A stretch of 64,000 nt of DNA, taken from assembly GCA_013398275.1 (NCBI GenBank), contig VZSE01004154.1:124001-188000 (forward strand), in the 5' to 3' direction. Within the stretch, counting starts at the first letter, position 1. Each line of letters begins with the position of its first letter. Of this stretch, positions 13,001 to 28,000 are shown one piece after another. Source of the stretch: Promerops cafer. Lineage: Eukaryota > Chordata > Aves > Passeriformes > Nectariniidae. The position numbers and the translations under genes are program-made. Under the pieces are notes generated by a model, which searched no databases, was not told where the DNA came from, and saw only the letters and a list, made by a program, of their open reading frames with translations.

Positions 13001-16000
13001 AATCTGTCAACAGCCTAAATAATGTCGAGTTTTGTTACAATCTTGTCATTAGAGATTCCCTTTCACCCCCTTTTTTTTCTAAACCCAAATTCTTTATTAA
13101 AACATCAAACTAATTTTGATGTCTTAGAGTATGATTTCTTAAGCAAGGGTAGCCTGATTTTAATAGAAAATATGACTCCTACATGTTTTTGTGAGTATCT
13201 AATACACTGAAATGACTTTGATCTGTCTAGGCTTTAAACAGCCTGAGGTCTTTAATGACGCTCATGGGTCCCAAACACATCAGTTCGGTCAGAGTGAAGA
13301 TGATGACCACGCTGAGAACAGCTCTGAGATACAAGGATGACTTCCCAGAACTGTGCTGCAGGTGAACTGCTGGTGACATCCCTGCTATTTCTGTCCTTTA
13401 ATATACTGTTTGGTTTTGCTCTGGACAGCAATCTGAACCACAGTGCTGAAATAGCTTAAAAGTGCTTCTCATGACCCGCCTGAAATGTTTCTTGCAGAGA
13501 AGAATCATTGATTGTTTTGTTGCCTTTTCTTGTTTAGAGCCTGGAATTGCTTTGTTCGAAGTCTGGACCATTCCTACCTTGGCTCCTTGCTCAGCCATGT
13601 GATAGTAGTGTTACTGCCCCTCATACATATCCAACCCAAGGAGACCACAGCAATATTCCACTTTCTTATAGTGGAGAACAGGTACTGCACAAAATATTTT
13701 CAGTTATATGGTTTAAATCCTGCATCAGGAATGGGGATAACCCTAAATTCAAGTCATCCAGCACTGAGATGAGAAAACTTGTTTTTCTGCTAAATAGTTG
13801 TTGTTCTATAAAATTGCCCCTTCTCTAAATTGTGTTGAGATCTTGAAATGTAACAAGTGATAACCTCATCTGAAAAGGAGTTTTTAGATTGTCCTTATAA
13901 ATATATATATGATGCTGTGGCCAAGTTGCAACCCATCCAGACACTGAACCCTGCCAGGTTTTCTTCAGTCCATTTATTGTGCTGATATGAAAAATTACTT
14001 CTCTTTACAGAATAATGATGATTGCTAACACTTGCTCTAAGCTAAAGAGAAGTGTACAGAATTGGAAATGAGGATGAAATGAGTTCTTTGTTTTCTTCAA
14101 TAATTAGAGGTATAATTATGAAGTGCACAGATTATTATGTTAAGATTTCATAAATTCCCTTCAAATGGTCATACCAATTGAAAATAAAATGAAAGTTTAA
14201 TACAAAATACTTTAATTCTCATGACTTAACCTTCTTGAAGATAAGGTTGAGTCATAATTCTTGTTCATCTTTTATTTTGTAGCTTAAAAAGGGTTTTTTT
14301 AGGAATGTTGATACTTAATATCTTGATTACTTTTGATGGGTTTTCATTTTTCTTGCTTTGTATCATACCAACAGTTTTCACAATAAAAGGCAGTAATAGG
14401 AATAATAAGGCTCTTGTAGAAGGCCATAGTAGCAATATTGAAAGAGATTTCTTCATTGCTTTATTTTGATGGGTTTTAAGGTTTTTATGATTCAACTAAT
14501 GTTTGCCATATTCTTTGCAATATTTTTTTCTTATAACTGTTAGGGATGCAGTACGAGACTTTCTACATGAAATATATTTTCTACCTGACCTTCCTGAACT
14601 AAAAGAAGTTCAGGTTGTTCTTCAAGAATACAGAAAGGTACAGCTTCTTTTATTTATTTGGTTGGCTTTATTACTTTAAATGAATTCATGACAACTGAGG
14701 AAAACATGTAAAGTGTATTGTTAAGTGGAAATATATTTATTGGCCTCTACCACAAAATAGGTTTTGTGTATCACAGGCATAGTTTGAAGCATGTTCTGAT
14801 TCTTGTTTAGGAATGAAATACACTCATATTCAACATTCTTGTTTCTGTAGCATCTCCTGAACCCTGACTTTTCATTGCTTTAGTGACAGATTATAAAATG
14901 AGAAGTCAACAGTTTAGCTGTGGCCGTATTCTCTCTACAGGGAACAAAGTTTGTCTCTTCTTAGGAGTAATCTATGGTCCATTTCATTTGCTCACAATGA
15001 TTAGGTAATAGATGGAAAGTAGTAATTACTTTGTGTGAGTGATGCAACAAAAGTAGAAATTAATTTGATTTTAGACAGACTCTAAGCAAAGCATTTTCTT
15101 CTGATTTTATAATTTTTATTTACATTTATTATATTGTAATAAATTATATTATATATTTACCCAGAAGTAAAATATAGCACCTTTTTGAGTAAAATATTTT
15201 CAGAAATAGGCAAGAAGACAATAGTATCTGGATATAGGTGAGAATGTAGGCAAAAAGGCCTACATGTTGTTTCCATATGTTCTTACTTGTGTTCTTTGAG
15301 GTGCTCTTCAGTCATATTCTTGTTATACTTAACTTGATCTTCTTATGCCATGCTCAGGAATCCTCCAAAAGCACAGACTTGCAGACAGCCCTGCAGCTGT
15401 CTATGAGAGCTATTCAGCACGAGAACGTGGATGTTCGGATTCATGCACTTACCAGCCTGAAAGAAACATTGTATAGAAACCAGGTATGGAAAACCTCCTT
15501 CACAAGAACTAAAAATAAATCAAATTAGCATCTGGAGCAAAATTCTAAAACTCCTTATTGTTACAGGATGTTCACTTGAATTGGGTTATTCTCCTCAGTT
15601 CATTAAGCTGTTTCTTCATATAATGGGGAAAATGGATTCTTTTTCATGACACCTCCGTGTAGGTGGACTTTCAAATCCTTCAAATCTTTGTGATGCTGAT
15701 TCAGCAAGGCTAGTGTATGTTGGGGTTTTTTTTCCAGCTCTGAGGAAAAATGTATCTGAGAAGTCCATTTCAGCAATTTATTATGTGGGCTTATTGTCTG
15801 TTTAGGGCACGTATGGCTTTTGCATCAGGAGCCTCATGGATAAAAGCAAGCGCCTGTGTGTGTGTAATATATGAAAGAATTAAGATGTGTTTGGCCACCT
15901 CACACTTTTTTTTCCTCTTTCTTCTTTGTCTTCCACCCTCAAAAATGTGAATCTGTTGATCATATTCAAATAAATTTTATAGCCATGTACGAGCTGGAGA

Positions 16001-19000
16001 CACTTTTACAGCTTTACAATTCTGTGTGGTTATTAGCCCAAATGGTGTATGTGACCCATTAAAAAAGGTAATAAATCTGTACCCTTAGTAGTTATAAGAT
16101 TGTGGGACACTCTTTAGCCAGAAATTTTAAAAAAAGAGTCTAACTGAAAGAACAAACAATCATTGTGTGTAATCCTGGCCACCCAGTAATTCTTGCAGCT
16201 CAGGTCAGCAAAATCCTGCCATGTCTTGCTGATTTAGAGGTCTAGCAAAATAATTGAGGCAAACCAAACTTAATTAGTTCCACAGCTTGTGGAACTATTT
16301 GCCCTGTTGTGTTGGCTGTGGTTTCAGTTTTCATTAAGCATAACAATGACAAACATCTTGATTTTTTTCTGTATTTGGAATAAATGTGAAACTGAGGAAT
16401 AAAAGCTGGGCCAAAACAAAAAAAGACAGGACACTCAATTAAAATGATGGGCATTGATCAAAGGACTTGAAACCCCTGGGCTTTGTAGGACTTGAGAGTG
16501 AAGAAATGTCCAAGAAATGACAAATAATAAGAATAGAAATGGCAGCAAACCCAGAAGGTATGACAACAAGTTGTATGAGAGAAACTGGGAGGAAGTATTG
16601 GAACACATAAGAAGAGGGATAAGTAAATGAAAAAGATAATGTAGAAAAAAAAGGTGTACTTGGTAAGACAAAGAAAGAAAATGAAGTTAGTAGAGAGGCA
16701 CATGATAATGAAATACAGTATTGGCCATGGCAGCAGTTTTAACTGAGGCCCAAATCCCTCATACATTTGTTTAGTCCTTCCTAGGGTGAGAAGCAGATTA
16801 GTGCAATTGGAATGTAGTTACAACCTGAACTCATGGCTAAATGAAATCAGTAGTGAGTTACAGGTTGAAGATTTCCAAGATTATTTACAAATATGTTTGT
16901 AGAGTAACTCATCTTTATTATTCATCTTCATAGGAAAAATTGATCAAATATGTCACAGACAGTGAAACCGTGGAGCCAGTCATCTCCCAGCTGGTAACGG
17001 TGCTTCTCATCGGCTGCCAGGATGCCAATTCCCAAGCTCGACTGCTCTGTGGAGAATGTTTAGGTGAACTGGGAGCCATAGATCCTGGCAGGCTCGATTT
17101 TTCAACAAGTGAAACTCAAGGAAAACACTTTACATTTGTGGTAAGTAGTGCAGCAGTGTTTTGTTTAGTATTAGGGGTCTTCTAAAAGTCCTTGGGAGGA
17201 GGGAACCTCTTATCTCTTGACCCTTTGAAAATCTGGGCTTGCTGTCTCACCTAAAACAGTTTAGAGTTACGCTTCCAAGTTATTATTTAAGGATACAGCT
17301 ATTACTCTGTTTTAGTAAAACTGGCATTCTGTTTGTGATTAAGGCTGGAGTAGAAGATCCAAATTTTGCCTATGGATTGTTAATGGAACTGACCAGAGCT
17401 TTCCTTGCTTACGCTGACAATGTTCGTGCTCAGGATTCTGCAGCGTATGCGATTCAGGTAAGATACATGGTTAGATCCTACTTTTATTTCACAGATTATT
17501 TTCTGTAATATTGAAATTAAAACTATAAAATACAAATTTTCATTTTGAAGTATATGTTTAACTATTTGAAACTTCATCCTGTAACAGGTTTAAATTAGAA
17601 AATACACTTAGCATTCTGGGTAGTTCTCAAGATAGATCTGCTTGCTTTTGTGTCACAATGTTTTAGGAGACATCTGATGTTTTAGAGGTAACTAGCAGTC
17701 CATACGTAGGGATTAAGGAGTAATCCTGAGAGTGGCTTAGAATTAGTTCAGGTTGCACAGGCAGAAATGAAAAGCAGTATTCCTAAGATAGTTTCTGCCT
17801 ACACTTTTAAGAAGCAGCTGAAAGGGAGCCTACAATTACTTTCAGGCTCTAGTCTTCTGTGCTGGTCTTATTTAGCGGATGGGGGTTTTTTGTTTCTTTT
17901 TTCTTCTTGCTGTTTTTGATGTTCCATATCTTTGTGAAAACTTCAGGACAGTTCTTTAGTCCAGGAGAAAATAGGTGGCCCTATGCAGTCAGCAGGATAA
18001 GAATTTTATTAGCATATGCACAAGATTGTGAACTTCCTGCACAAGGAGGAATCAGACTAAATTCTAGTCCTGGTTTATTAGCAGATGTGAAGAATACAAG
18101 ATAATGTGGTCCAAACACCAACTGGAGAATCTGGGGAATCAGTAGTAAAATCAAAACTGCCTAGTAACAGGGGATTAACAGTGTTGGATGACAGTTTTGC
18201 AGTCATGATTTCAGAATTAAGCATTCCATAACTTCTCTCTCATTACGTATCATAGAATCATTCAGGTTGGAAAGATCCTCTCATATACACGGGATTTTGT
18301 ACTGTGGTCATGAAAATTCTCAGTGCTAACTTGGTGGTGCCTTTTCAGGAGTTACTGTCCATCTATGACTGTAGAGAGACAAACACTGACTGCCCTGGCT
18401 CCAGGCTTTGGAGGAGGTTTCCTGAGCATGTGCAGGAGATCTTGGAACCTCACTTAAACACACGGTATATGACAGCTTAAGGAATGGCTTTTCATAACAG
18501 ATTTGATTTTTTTTTCTCCAGGCTAGTATTAACCACATATGGTTTTGTGACTGTCACTCTTCTGGAAAGAGATCTGTATATATACAAAATTGAAATAAGG
18601 TCTTTCTACTAAAAGCTGAATTAGCACTTACTTGAATGTAATTCTCTCTAAATCAAACAAGCAAAACTCGGAGCTCATACTTTGCCCAGGTCTGCCTGTT
18701 TGTCCCTAGAGCATTGACTTCATATATGATGTTTTGAAGGTTTTGTTTGTTTTCTTTCCCCTCTACTCAAATCTATTAGCATCCTATTACTCCTACCTTC
18801 TACAGAAGTAGGAGGAGCTCACTGAGTTTTGACTTTTTCTTCACATTATTTTTATCATTACTTCAACAAAATGAAACTTCAAATTATGTTGGTGTCTTAA
18901 CTTGAAATAATCAGTGTTTCCCTTCTATTTCCTCATTAAGATAGTCATGCTCACCTGTGATAAGCTTTACCTTTTTAGAAAACAGACTTTTTCGCCTTTA

Positions 19001-22000
19001 TTGGCTTTCATGTATGCTCTGGGTTTTTCCTGTCAAGGACATAGTAGTCAAATATTTATCAAATTCCATTTCTTAGAACTGATTACAAATAGCACTTTAA
19101 AATATGCTTACAAACAACCTAACAAGTTATGAGAATTTTTATTTCATATTTCATGTTAAGAAGCTCTAGAATAAAAGATGTTGACTACTGGAAGTGGGGG
19201 TTTTAATTCTACTTTTAAAGATTCAGAAGACAGAACTTAATATTGTTCCAGTGAGGGAATTTCATAACTAACAATGTGCTATTGTTTACTATATTAAATG
19301 AAAAGTTAGTTTTATTAAATGGATATTTCAAAATTACAGGTACAAGAGTTATCAGAAGGCTGTAAACTGGTCTAAGGTGAAGAAGCCAATTTACTTAAGC
19401 AAATTAGGTGATAATTTTGCAGAATGGTCAGCAACTTGGGCAGGTTATCTTATAACAAAGGTAAGAAAATAAATCTTTCTGTAAGGCTCTTTGCAAGACT
19501 GTTCTTGAAGCTCATTTCAGTTTCTGCAGGTCAGGGATAGAGGGGAGAATATGTCTGTTGGCCACAGGCCTCTTGCAGGACTTTCCTGCTTCTTCAGCGG
19601 GGTGCTGCACTCCCCCTTCCCCAGCACTGGTTCTGGGCGAGGCTTCACAGGCAGTGTCAAAGCTAAAAATGAAGGAAACTTGCCTTTGTCCTGACACTCT
19701 TGTGAAACTGAGGGTACTGACAAATGCTTGTGAAAGGTGTCTGAAATGCTTCTGGATTTACCTTCTCAGTTTTGGAAAGATTTCCCTGTAGCTCCACAGT
19801 CTCAGCACATAAAAAGTACATGTATCTTCCTTTTCTTTTCCCTTTCCAATATCTAAGTGACCCACTGAAAATGTCACTTCCAAATCAGCCACTGTAAGAA
19901 GTGAATTGAATTACAATAGCTCAGCAACTACACTGTCCTCTTTCACAGAGAAGAATTGAATGTCTTCATAAAATCCTACCTTCTGCAGGCTTTTGAGGGC
20001 AGAAGAGAGGCTAAGTGTAGTGGTAGACTCTCAGCCTTAAGGTTTTTTATATGGCCAGTGCAAGGTCACAGTGGAGTAAAACACAGGGAGAAGTGGAAAT
20101 GTAAGCAGTGCTTACCTGTCTTTTTGTGCTGTCAGCAGTTGCTATGTGTAATAGCAGCTGCCATTTGGTATCCCTGTTGCAGATTTAACTCTGATGAACC
20201 TTCTGCAGGAGACAGGTATCTTAAAATTATCTGATGGACTAGAATTTGTGTTCATCAGCAAAAGAAAATCTATTGATTGTTCATGTATTTGCACTTTTGT
20301 AATGATGCTTTTCTTGGAAATAATATTTTTCTATAGGTGCGACATGATCTTGCCAGAAAAGTTTTTGATTGCTGCAGTATTATGATGAAAAATGACTATA
20401 AAGTGACAATTTATCTGCTTCCACACATCCTTGTCTATGTTTTGTTAGGATGCAGTCAAGAGGATCAACAAGAGGTGAGATCTATGAGTTGGTAGTGTTT
20501 TTCACAGGAATGGTCAGGAGCTGTTCTTCATGAGAGCTCTCAGCTCTGTAGGCCTACATTAATAAATTGTTCAGGTATTAAACTCCTTTTTGTGTAATAA
20601 TAATAATATAAATAATAATATAAATTTTCTGACAGGGTTTTGAATATACTCATACAAGTTTGTGTTAGAACTGCTTTTCTGCGGATTTCCATCAGTTGGG
20701 CCTAGGATGAGATATTATGTGGTTAATTATGACTGCAGGAACATCAATAGCTGGAATGGTACAAAGAGGAAGGGTGCAACAAAAACAGCCAGTAAATTGA
20801 ACTTGTATAATTCCAAGAATTCAGACTCATAAATTTTTCCTCTCCTTTGCATACAATCACAAGTTCCAGTGGATAAACTATTCAGCTGCTAGATTCATGG
20901 GGAGCAGGTTTTGTAGATGTGTTGTAGCAAAACAGGGGTGGCGGAGAAGTCATCCTGCTTTCCTTCAGTTTGCTTGAGCTGTCAGTGCCTGTGACCAAGT
21001 GCTGCCATTTTTACTGGGAGCAGCACGTGTATGTACAGAGAAATGCAAGTTTGCAAGGACTCTTTGTAAGCATGTCCTGGGTGAAACAAAGGAATTAGAA
21101 GATACTGAAAAGTATAACTTACATTCCATTTATTTGAAATTTCACAGCTAAAATATCTGTGTTTAAATACTGTGGGTGTGTAGAGGCGTGTGATGATTTT
21201 TCTTCTGTGAGCAAGTACATCCACAATAAGCATCTGTTATTTATGTTAACTCATATTTTATGGACTAAAACAAACAGAGATTTTGCCATGGCATTTATTT
21301 AAACAGAAGCAAAAAAGTAGATCTGTAATCTCGTACCCAGTAGAATACCCAGTAGATACCAAATCTTGGAATATTGTATTTGTAGAAGAGCTGCAGTAGC
21401 ATTTGTTGTGTCTTAAAACCTCAAGGCTTTCTCCCTGTATGGAATCCCTTGACAACAGCTGCTGCTTGGTTTGCCATTTCTTCCTTTTGAGCCTGTGGGA
21501 CAACAAGATCATTAAAATAATCTCCAAATTATTAAAATATACACTTAAAAGGTCTAGTATTTTAGTTTGGCTTTTGTTTTAATTGCTGTTTCCTGCTATT
21601 TTCCGTGGGTATGACACTTGTGTCTTTTACCTTTGTGTAGGTTTACATGGAGATTATGGCTGTTCTGAAACATGATGACCAGTCCAGCAGGAGACTTGAG
21701 GACAGCGCATCTGATCTGAGCCAGCTGAGCACACAGACAGTGTTCTCCATGCTTGATCATCTCACTCAGTGGGCGAGACATAAGTTTCAAACGCTCATTG
21801 CTGAGAAAAATGCTGGCAAGTCTAGCAAAGACAGAAGTGATCTAAAAAGTGAGGGATGCTTCTTTTATTTAAAATGGCATTAGCATTATTCGAATAAGTA
21901 TTTTATTTATGTTTGCAGCTTCACATTGTCACCATTTATAAATGCTGTGTTAGTATAATACATAATCTTTTATGATTTTTTAATATCATATTGTGATTTC

Positions 22001-25000
22001 CACCCCTTCTACCCCAAATGGATTGTTCTGAATCCTTGTTGCAAGAAATACAGATTTAAAATTTGAACAATGAAATGTTAATTTCTTGATAGTTTTCTAA
22101 ACATTCAGCTCAACTGAATATAATGTTATATTACTTACTTAATATTATATATAATATATAATATTCTGCACTGTCCTGCAAGATGTAGAAAGTTCACCAT
22201 AATTGTTTTAAATTAATTATTGTTGACAGAAGAGAAAACCATGTTCTTTAATTAGTACGGTTATCTCACTAAATTGTTAAATGAGTTAATTGAATTTTGA
22301 TGCATAAGGTAATTCTTATAAATGAAACCTCAATTGACAAACTTTTTAATATGTCTTTTTTTCAACAGCATCAAGTGAGGACTATGGAGAATATCAAAAT
22401 GTGACACGTTTTCTAGACCTCATTCCCCAGGACACACTGGCTGTGGCCTCCTTTCGTTCCAAGGCTTACACAAGGGCTGTGATGCACTTTGAATCATTTA
22501 TAACAGAGAAGAAACAAAATATTCAGGAACATCTTGGATTTCTTCAGGTTCTGAAGTTCTTTTTCATTTTTGTTTTTTATTTTAAGATGAAAATGTGTAT
22601 GATAAATAAACTTGGTCAAATTCTTCTTTGTGATGGGAAGAAGAAAATACTTATTTGGGCACTTGTTGAATAGAAGTGTTTAGTCATCTATTGTTTCAGC
22701 AATATTTAGCACTTTCTCTTACTTGGCATGCTTCTTATATGAAAAGGAATGAACAGCTTTCTATTGTATAAGAAAAGATTGTAAATTCCTGAAAATAATT
22801 AAGTGTGGGCTTGTTGATAGTATAACATTTATTGCTTTGAAGTTGGCTCTGTGCCTTTTGCCAGAAAATACAGCCAACTATAATAATAAAACAAAACAAA
22901 AAAAAGCCTAGTACATTTGAAGAAATTCCAAGTGGCTTATTCTAAAGTAGAAAAAGAGCCAATGCTAAAGTTGTTGCAAATGATAGAAATTATTTTCCAG
23001 AAGTATTTTTTCCTGTGGGATGATCCTGTTTGTGGTTCCCTATGGTTTATATTCCTCAGTGACATTTCAAATTTGAAAAACCTTAGTATGTTGCTTTTTC
23101 ACCCAAAGTAATCATCTTTATGCTATCATATAATAATAGGATATTTATTTTGCTCTTTATACAGATGGTTTCAGGTAACTTCATGTGGTACTCTATCAAT
23201 AGTATGAGATCATAAATATTACAGTGTACTAAGCAGAAGTGGGGCTCAACTTTGGAAGGAGCCTGCAAAACTGACATCCTCCATGAAAATTTATTGCCAA
23301 TGAGTCCCACAGAGTTAAAGAAGTTCTGTGATTCTGCAGATTATCTATAAAATAAGTTTTTGTTTTTAATGGACATGTCCAATTCTGTTTGAATATAGAA
23401 ATTGTATGCTGCTATGCACGAGCCAGATGGAGTGGCTGGGGTGAGTGCCATTCGGAAAGCAGAGCCATCTCTCAAAGAACAAATCCTTGAACATGAAAGT
23501 ATTGGCTTGTTAAGAGATGCAACAGCCTGCTATGATAGGGCTATCCAACTGGAACCTGATCAGGTAAATAAAAAACTTTTTTTTTTCTTTTTTAATAAAT
23601 AAAATGATTATTTTTAATCTTAATAGCTCACAGACGAACAAGGCAAAAAAACTTCTTCAGAGTATTTAAGTAAAATAGGAATCTAAATGTTTATTGTGCC
23701 AGTTGCTAAATAATTAGTGCTGTTGGAAGTGGCTTATGAACTGAAACAAATCTCTTACTGGACTTCTTGAATGTTTGAATTTGTCTTATGGTGCAATTAG
23801 TTATGCCCTTTTGTGTTCTAAAAAGCACCCGAATGGGCATATTTCTTCCTTCAGATTGCCATGAGTTTCATTAATGTGTATGTGGGGTTTTCATTTGTTG
23901 TTTTGTTTTTTTTTTCCTCTTTCTAGATTATTCATTATCATGGTGCAGTGAAGTCCATGTTAGGCCTTGGTCAGTTATCTGCTGTAATAACTCAGGTCAA
24001 TGGAGTGCTTGCAAACAGGTACTGTAAGCATCTAATACAGTTCATTTGAATAATACGAAGCACTGGCATATAGCTCTGCATCAGTAGCCATTTCTGCTCA
24101 TTATCAAACATTTGAAGCTTATTAAACGTAACTGAATTAGCAACGTGAAGCTAGAAAACTTTGAGTGCTTTATCTATAAATTACTTATTTCAAGAAGTCC
24201 AGAAATTTTCGTAGTTCTTGTCTGCACTGTGAGCAGTGTTGGTAAGTGCTTTAATTTCTTAGATAGGATTTTTGCATTGTTTCCCATGTCACTGATTCCA
24301 TTGGTATTCTGTAGTCCAATAGATAGATGGATTAAAAGCTGTTAGTTTCTGATGTGTACCACAGAAGTTAAATACACTCTTTGGAGGTTGCATTTGTGGG
24401 ATTATGTTGTACAGCTCTTATTTATTTATTATCAGTGCATGTCCTTTGGTTTTACTGACATTCTTTAGAAGAAAGCTTATCTTGTGTCTTTTCAAGTAAG
24501 AGAAGTTTTATGTAAAATAGACTTGCTAATATAATGTAGGATTAACACAGTGGGAGGAGATAGCACAAAATTGTATTGCCTTTGTTTTCTTTTAATAGAT
24601 CTGAATGGATTTCTGAATTGAACACTTACAGAGTGGAAGCAGCCTGGAAACTGTCACAATGGGATTTACTGGAAAATTATTTGGCTTCAGGTAAGTTATC
24701 ATTACATAAAAGTATTAATACTTCATTGCATTTCTGAACAATTGTATGTTTAAGTTTAATCATCTTGAATCAGGGGGCAGCTATTGTCATTTGTTTTGGA
24801 TTTTACTGGTAGGAAGGTTGGTTCTGACTGTGTTCTGGATTTTGTAACTATATTTGATTGTAACCAATATAGTCTTTGAGCAGAAGTTTGAAGTGCATGT
24901 ATCTTTTGAGTCTGTTTGGCTGGGTGGATTTGGAGTTGAATTATACAGCGTTAATAACATGCATTAGTTCTGAGAAAAAGTTATTTTTCCAGTAGTATGT

Positions 25001-28000
25001 TAAGACAAATTAGCATGTTCAGGTTAAGATGCTTAAAGAAGCAGAGTCTTCTTTTTCTCCCCAAAGATGTGAAATCCACTACTTGGAGTGTCAGACTGGG
25101 ACATTTATTATTATCAGCCAAGAAGAAGAATGAAGCAGCTTTTTATGAGACGCTCAAGGTTGTTCGAGCAGAACAGATTGTGCCCCTTTCAGCAGCAAGC
25201 TTTGAAAGAGGATCCTATCAGCGAGGATATGAACACATTATCAGGTTTCTCATTTTCATGTCACTATTTTTAAATTCAGAAATCATGTAATCGAGTATGC
25301 AGCAGCAAGAATTTTGCATTTCTACAGTAATGGTACATTTTTTGTCACCTTTTTTTTATACTCATTCAATGGAAAACCTTCGATTGATTAGGAATTCATA
25401 TTTATCCTCCATAGAAAACATTCACAATAAAACTATGTGGTATGTTCTTTCCAAATCAGCTAGCAAGCAAATGTAAACATCAGGTAATAAAAACCAGCAA
25501 TTTATTTCCATGCTTGAAGTAGTACAAATAGGCCAGTAACCCCATTAAGTTAAGAGCATTGCTTTTGATCTGTATGGAGGCTGAAAAACACTCCTTTTTT
25601 ATCAAGAAAGAGCAGTAAGAATTAAACCCCATCCCTTTTCTTTATTAATAAACTTTTATTTTGGCTGCAGTAGACGAAAAAGTGAGTAGCCTTTTTAAAT
25701 AAAAAGACTCCTTTTTTCTTCCTCTGCACTGTAAATGCATTCTTGTGGCAAGATATTAGCTGAAGCCAGTTGAAGTGCATGTTTTAGTTATTTCTGAATT
25801 CTATTTTCTGTTGGTAATTTCTGCAGTGTTGTTTGGGAAATGAAGGTTGGGTATTGAGAAAGAAGTGCTTCCAAGTAGTTTCCTTTAGCCACTGATCCAG
25901 GCTACTTAGAAGCCTTTCAAGGATCACTTTTTCTCTGTCAGATGTACCCACTACATTTGTACCCACTTCTCTCTGCCAGTGAGAACTGGGGCATTTACAG
26001 CAACTCAGCTTTCCATCTTTACAGCAACAGATATTTACAGTAATGGTATTTTAAAATAAATGGAATAACTTCATTTTAAGTAAAAGTATATTGCTTTTAA
26101 AATGGGATTTGTTGAAAATGTCAGACCTTCTGAAGAATTGTTGCTGAAAGTAATGGATAGAAATACTCTTTTTAAAGGTTGACTTCCTCTCTGTGTGTTC
26201 TATAATGTCTCTCTGTTCAGCAGCTTGGCAAAGGAATATTGAGGAAAAAACTAATCAGTTTATACACTCTTGATTTTGTGTGCTTGCTTTTGCTGCATTT
26301 TTGCTTTTTTTGAATAAATCCTACCGGGTGACATTATTTACAGGGCCATCTTTTAGAAAGAAAATTGCAAAAACTTTGTAAAATTTTCATGTGTCTCAAA
26401 CAGCAATCAATTTTCACCAATTTTTTGCCCTTATTTTGCTAACACAGGTTGCATATGCTGTGTGAGCTGGAACACAGTATTGGGCCAATGTTTCAGCAAC
26501 CAGATGGTGACCACAGTAGAGATTCCCTAAACTGGTGTGCTCGTATTGAAATGACCCAAAACTCTTACAGAGCAAAAGAACCCATTTTAGCACTGAGAAG
26601 GGCTTTGCTTAGTCTCAGTAAAAGGTGAGGACATGACTGTTTCTTGTCTGTGTTGTATTCTCAGTAATACTCTGGGTTTCCATATGTATGTTAGGAGAGA
26701 GAAGATAAAACTCTGGGAATTTGTTGTAGACAAAAGTAGTCCTCCAATATTATGTACCTTCAAATAAGGAGGAGAAGAGGTGTCTAAAGGAAAGAGAAGC
26801 AAGAAACAGGGAGAAAGGGTATTTGTTTCTAGTCCTAAATGGAAAAAAAAGATGAAGCAAATGTATTAAAATAATTTTAAATTATCATTATGTAGTATAC
26901 AACTTCTTGAGAAATTCAGCTTGTTTCAACACATTGTGATTTTGACTTCAGATTTTAAAGTAGCGTTCAAAATATAAATGTTTCATTTTCTGCAAAAATG
27001 TCCCTGCAGCCAGGATTACAGTGAGCTAGTTGGTCAGTGTTGGCTCCAGAGTGCTAGAGTTGCAAGGAAAGCTGGGCATCACCAGACTGCCTATAATGCT
27101 CTGCTGAACGCTGGGGAATCAACGCTCTCAGAACTTTATGTAGAAAGAGCAAAGTGGCTCTGGTCCAAGGTAAGGAAAACAAACATGGAATTTCATTTCC
27201 TACATGCAAGAAAATAGTATCTTTAGTTTTCTTCAAGAAAAAAATGGCACACAATCAGCATATGTAAAGCAAGATATGTCAGCTGGGACTATCAACACAT
27301 TGCAGCTGATCCTCCAGGTGCTGGTCAGCCCTGTTCTGTATCCATTGACCTTCCTGGCACCTTTGTATAAAACTGGTGGATTACCTGCCTCTGTCAGTGC
27401 AGCCCAGGCAAATAATCTAAATTTTCTTAATAGTAGACCTCTTCGTAATTTGTTTCCTTCTAACTAATAGCAGTAGGCAGCAAACATGAGAGAAATTACT
27501 GTGGTACACCTCAAGGCACAACAATGCTGAGATAACAAGGAAATACAAGAAGCATTTGAAGTCAGTAATATTCACAGCCAGAATGGCCTAGAACACATTT
27601 GGGGAAATAGCTTTGCCTTAATAACAACTCTAAGAGGGAAGTTTTGCATCTCTTTTATTTAAAGTATATAAAAAGTTTTCTGTCTTTCCCTTAGGGTGAA
27701 GTTCATGAAGCACTAATTGTTCTCCAGAAGGGGGTTGAGTTATGCTTCCCTGAAAATAAAGCACCCTGCAATAGCAAAAGTCAGCTCATCCATGGTCGGG
27801 CAATGCTGCTTGTGGGCAGATTTATGGAAGAAACTGCTAACTTTGAAAGCAATGCAGTCATGAAAAAGTATAAGGTAATCTGGAATACTACTGTTACCAA
27901 GGCAGGAGCTCTGAATAATAATGTATTCCTTAAGTAAGTTATCGTTCTGCTCCTGATGATGTCAACCAAGCATAGCATAAATGAGGTTAAACAGTGCATC

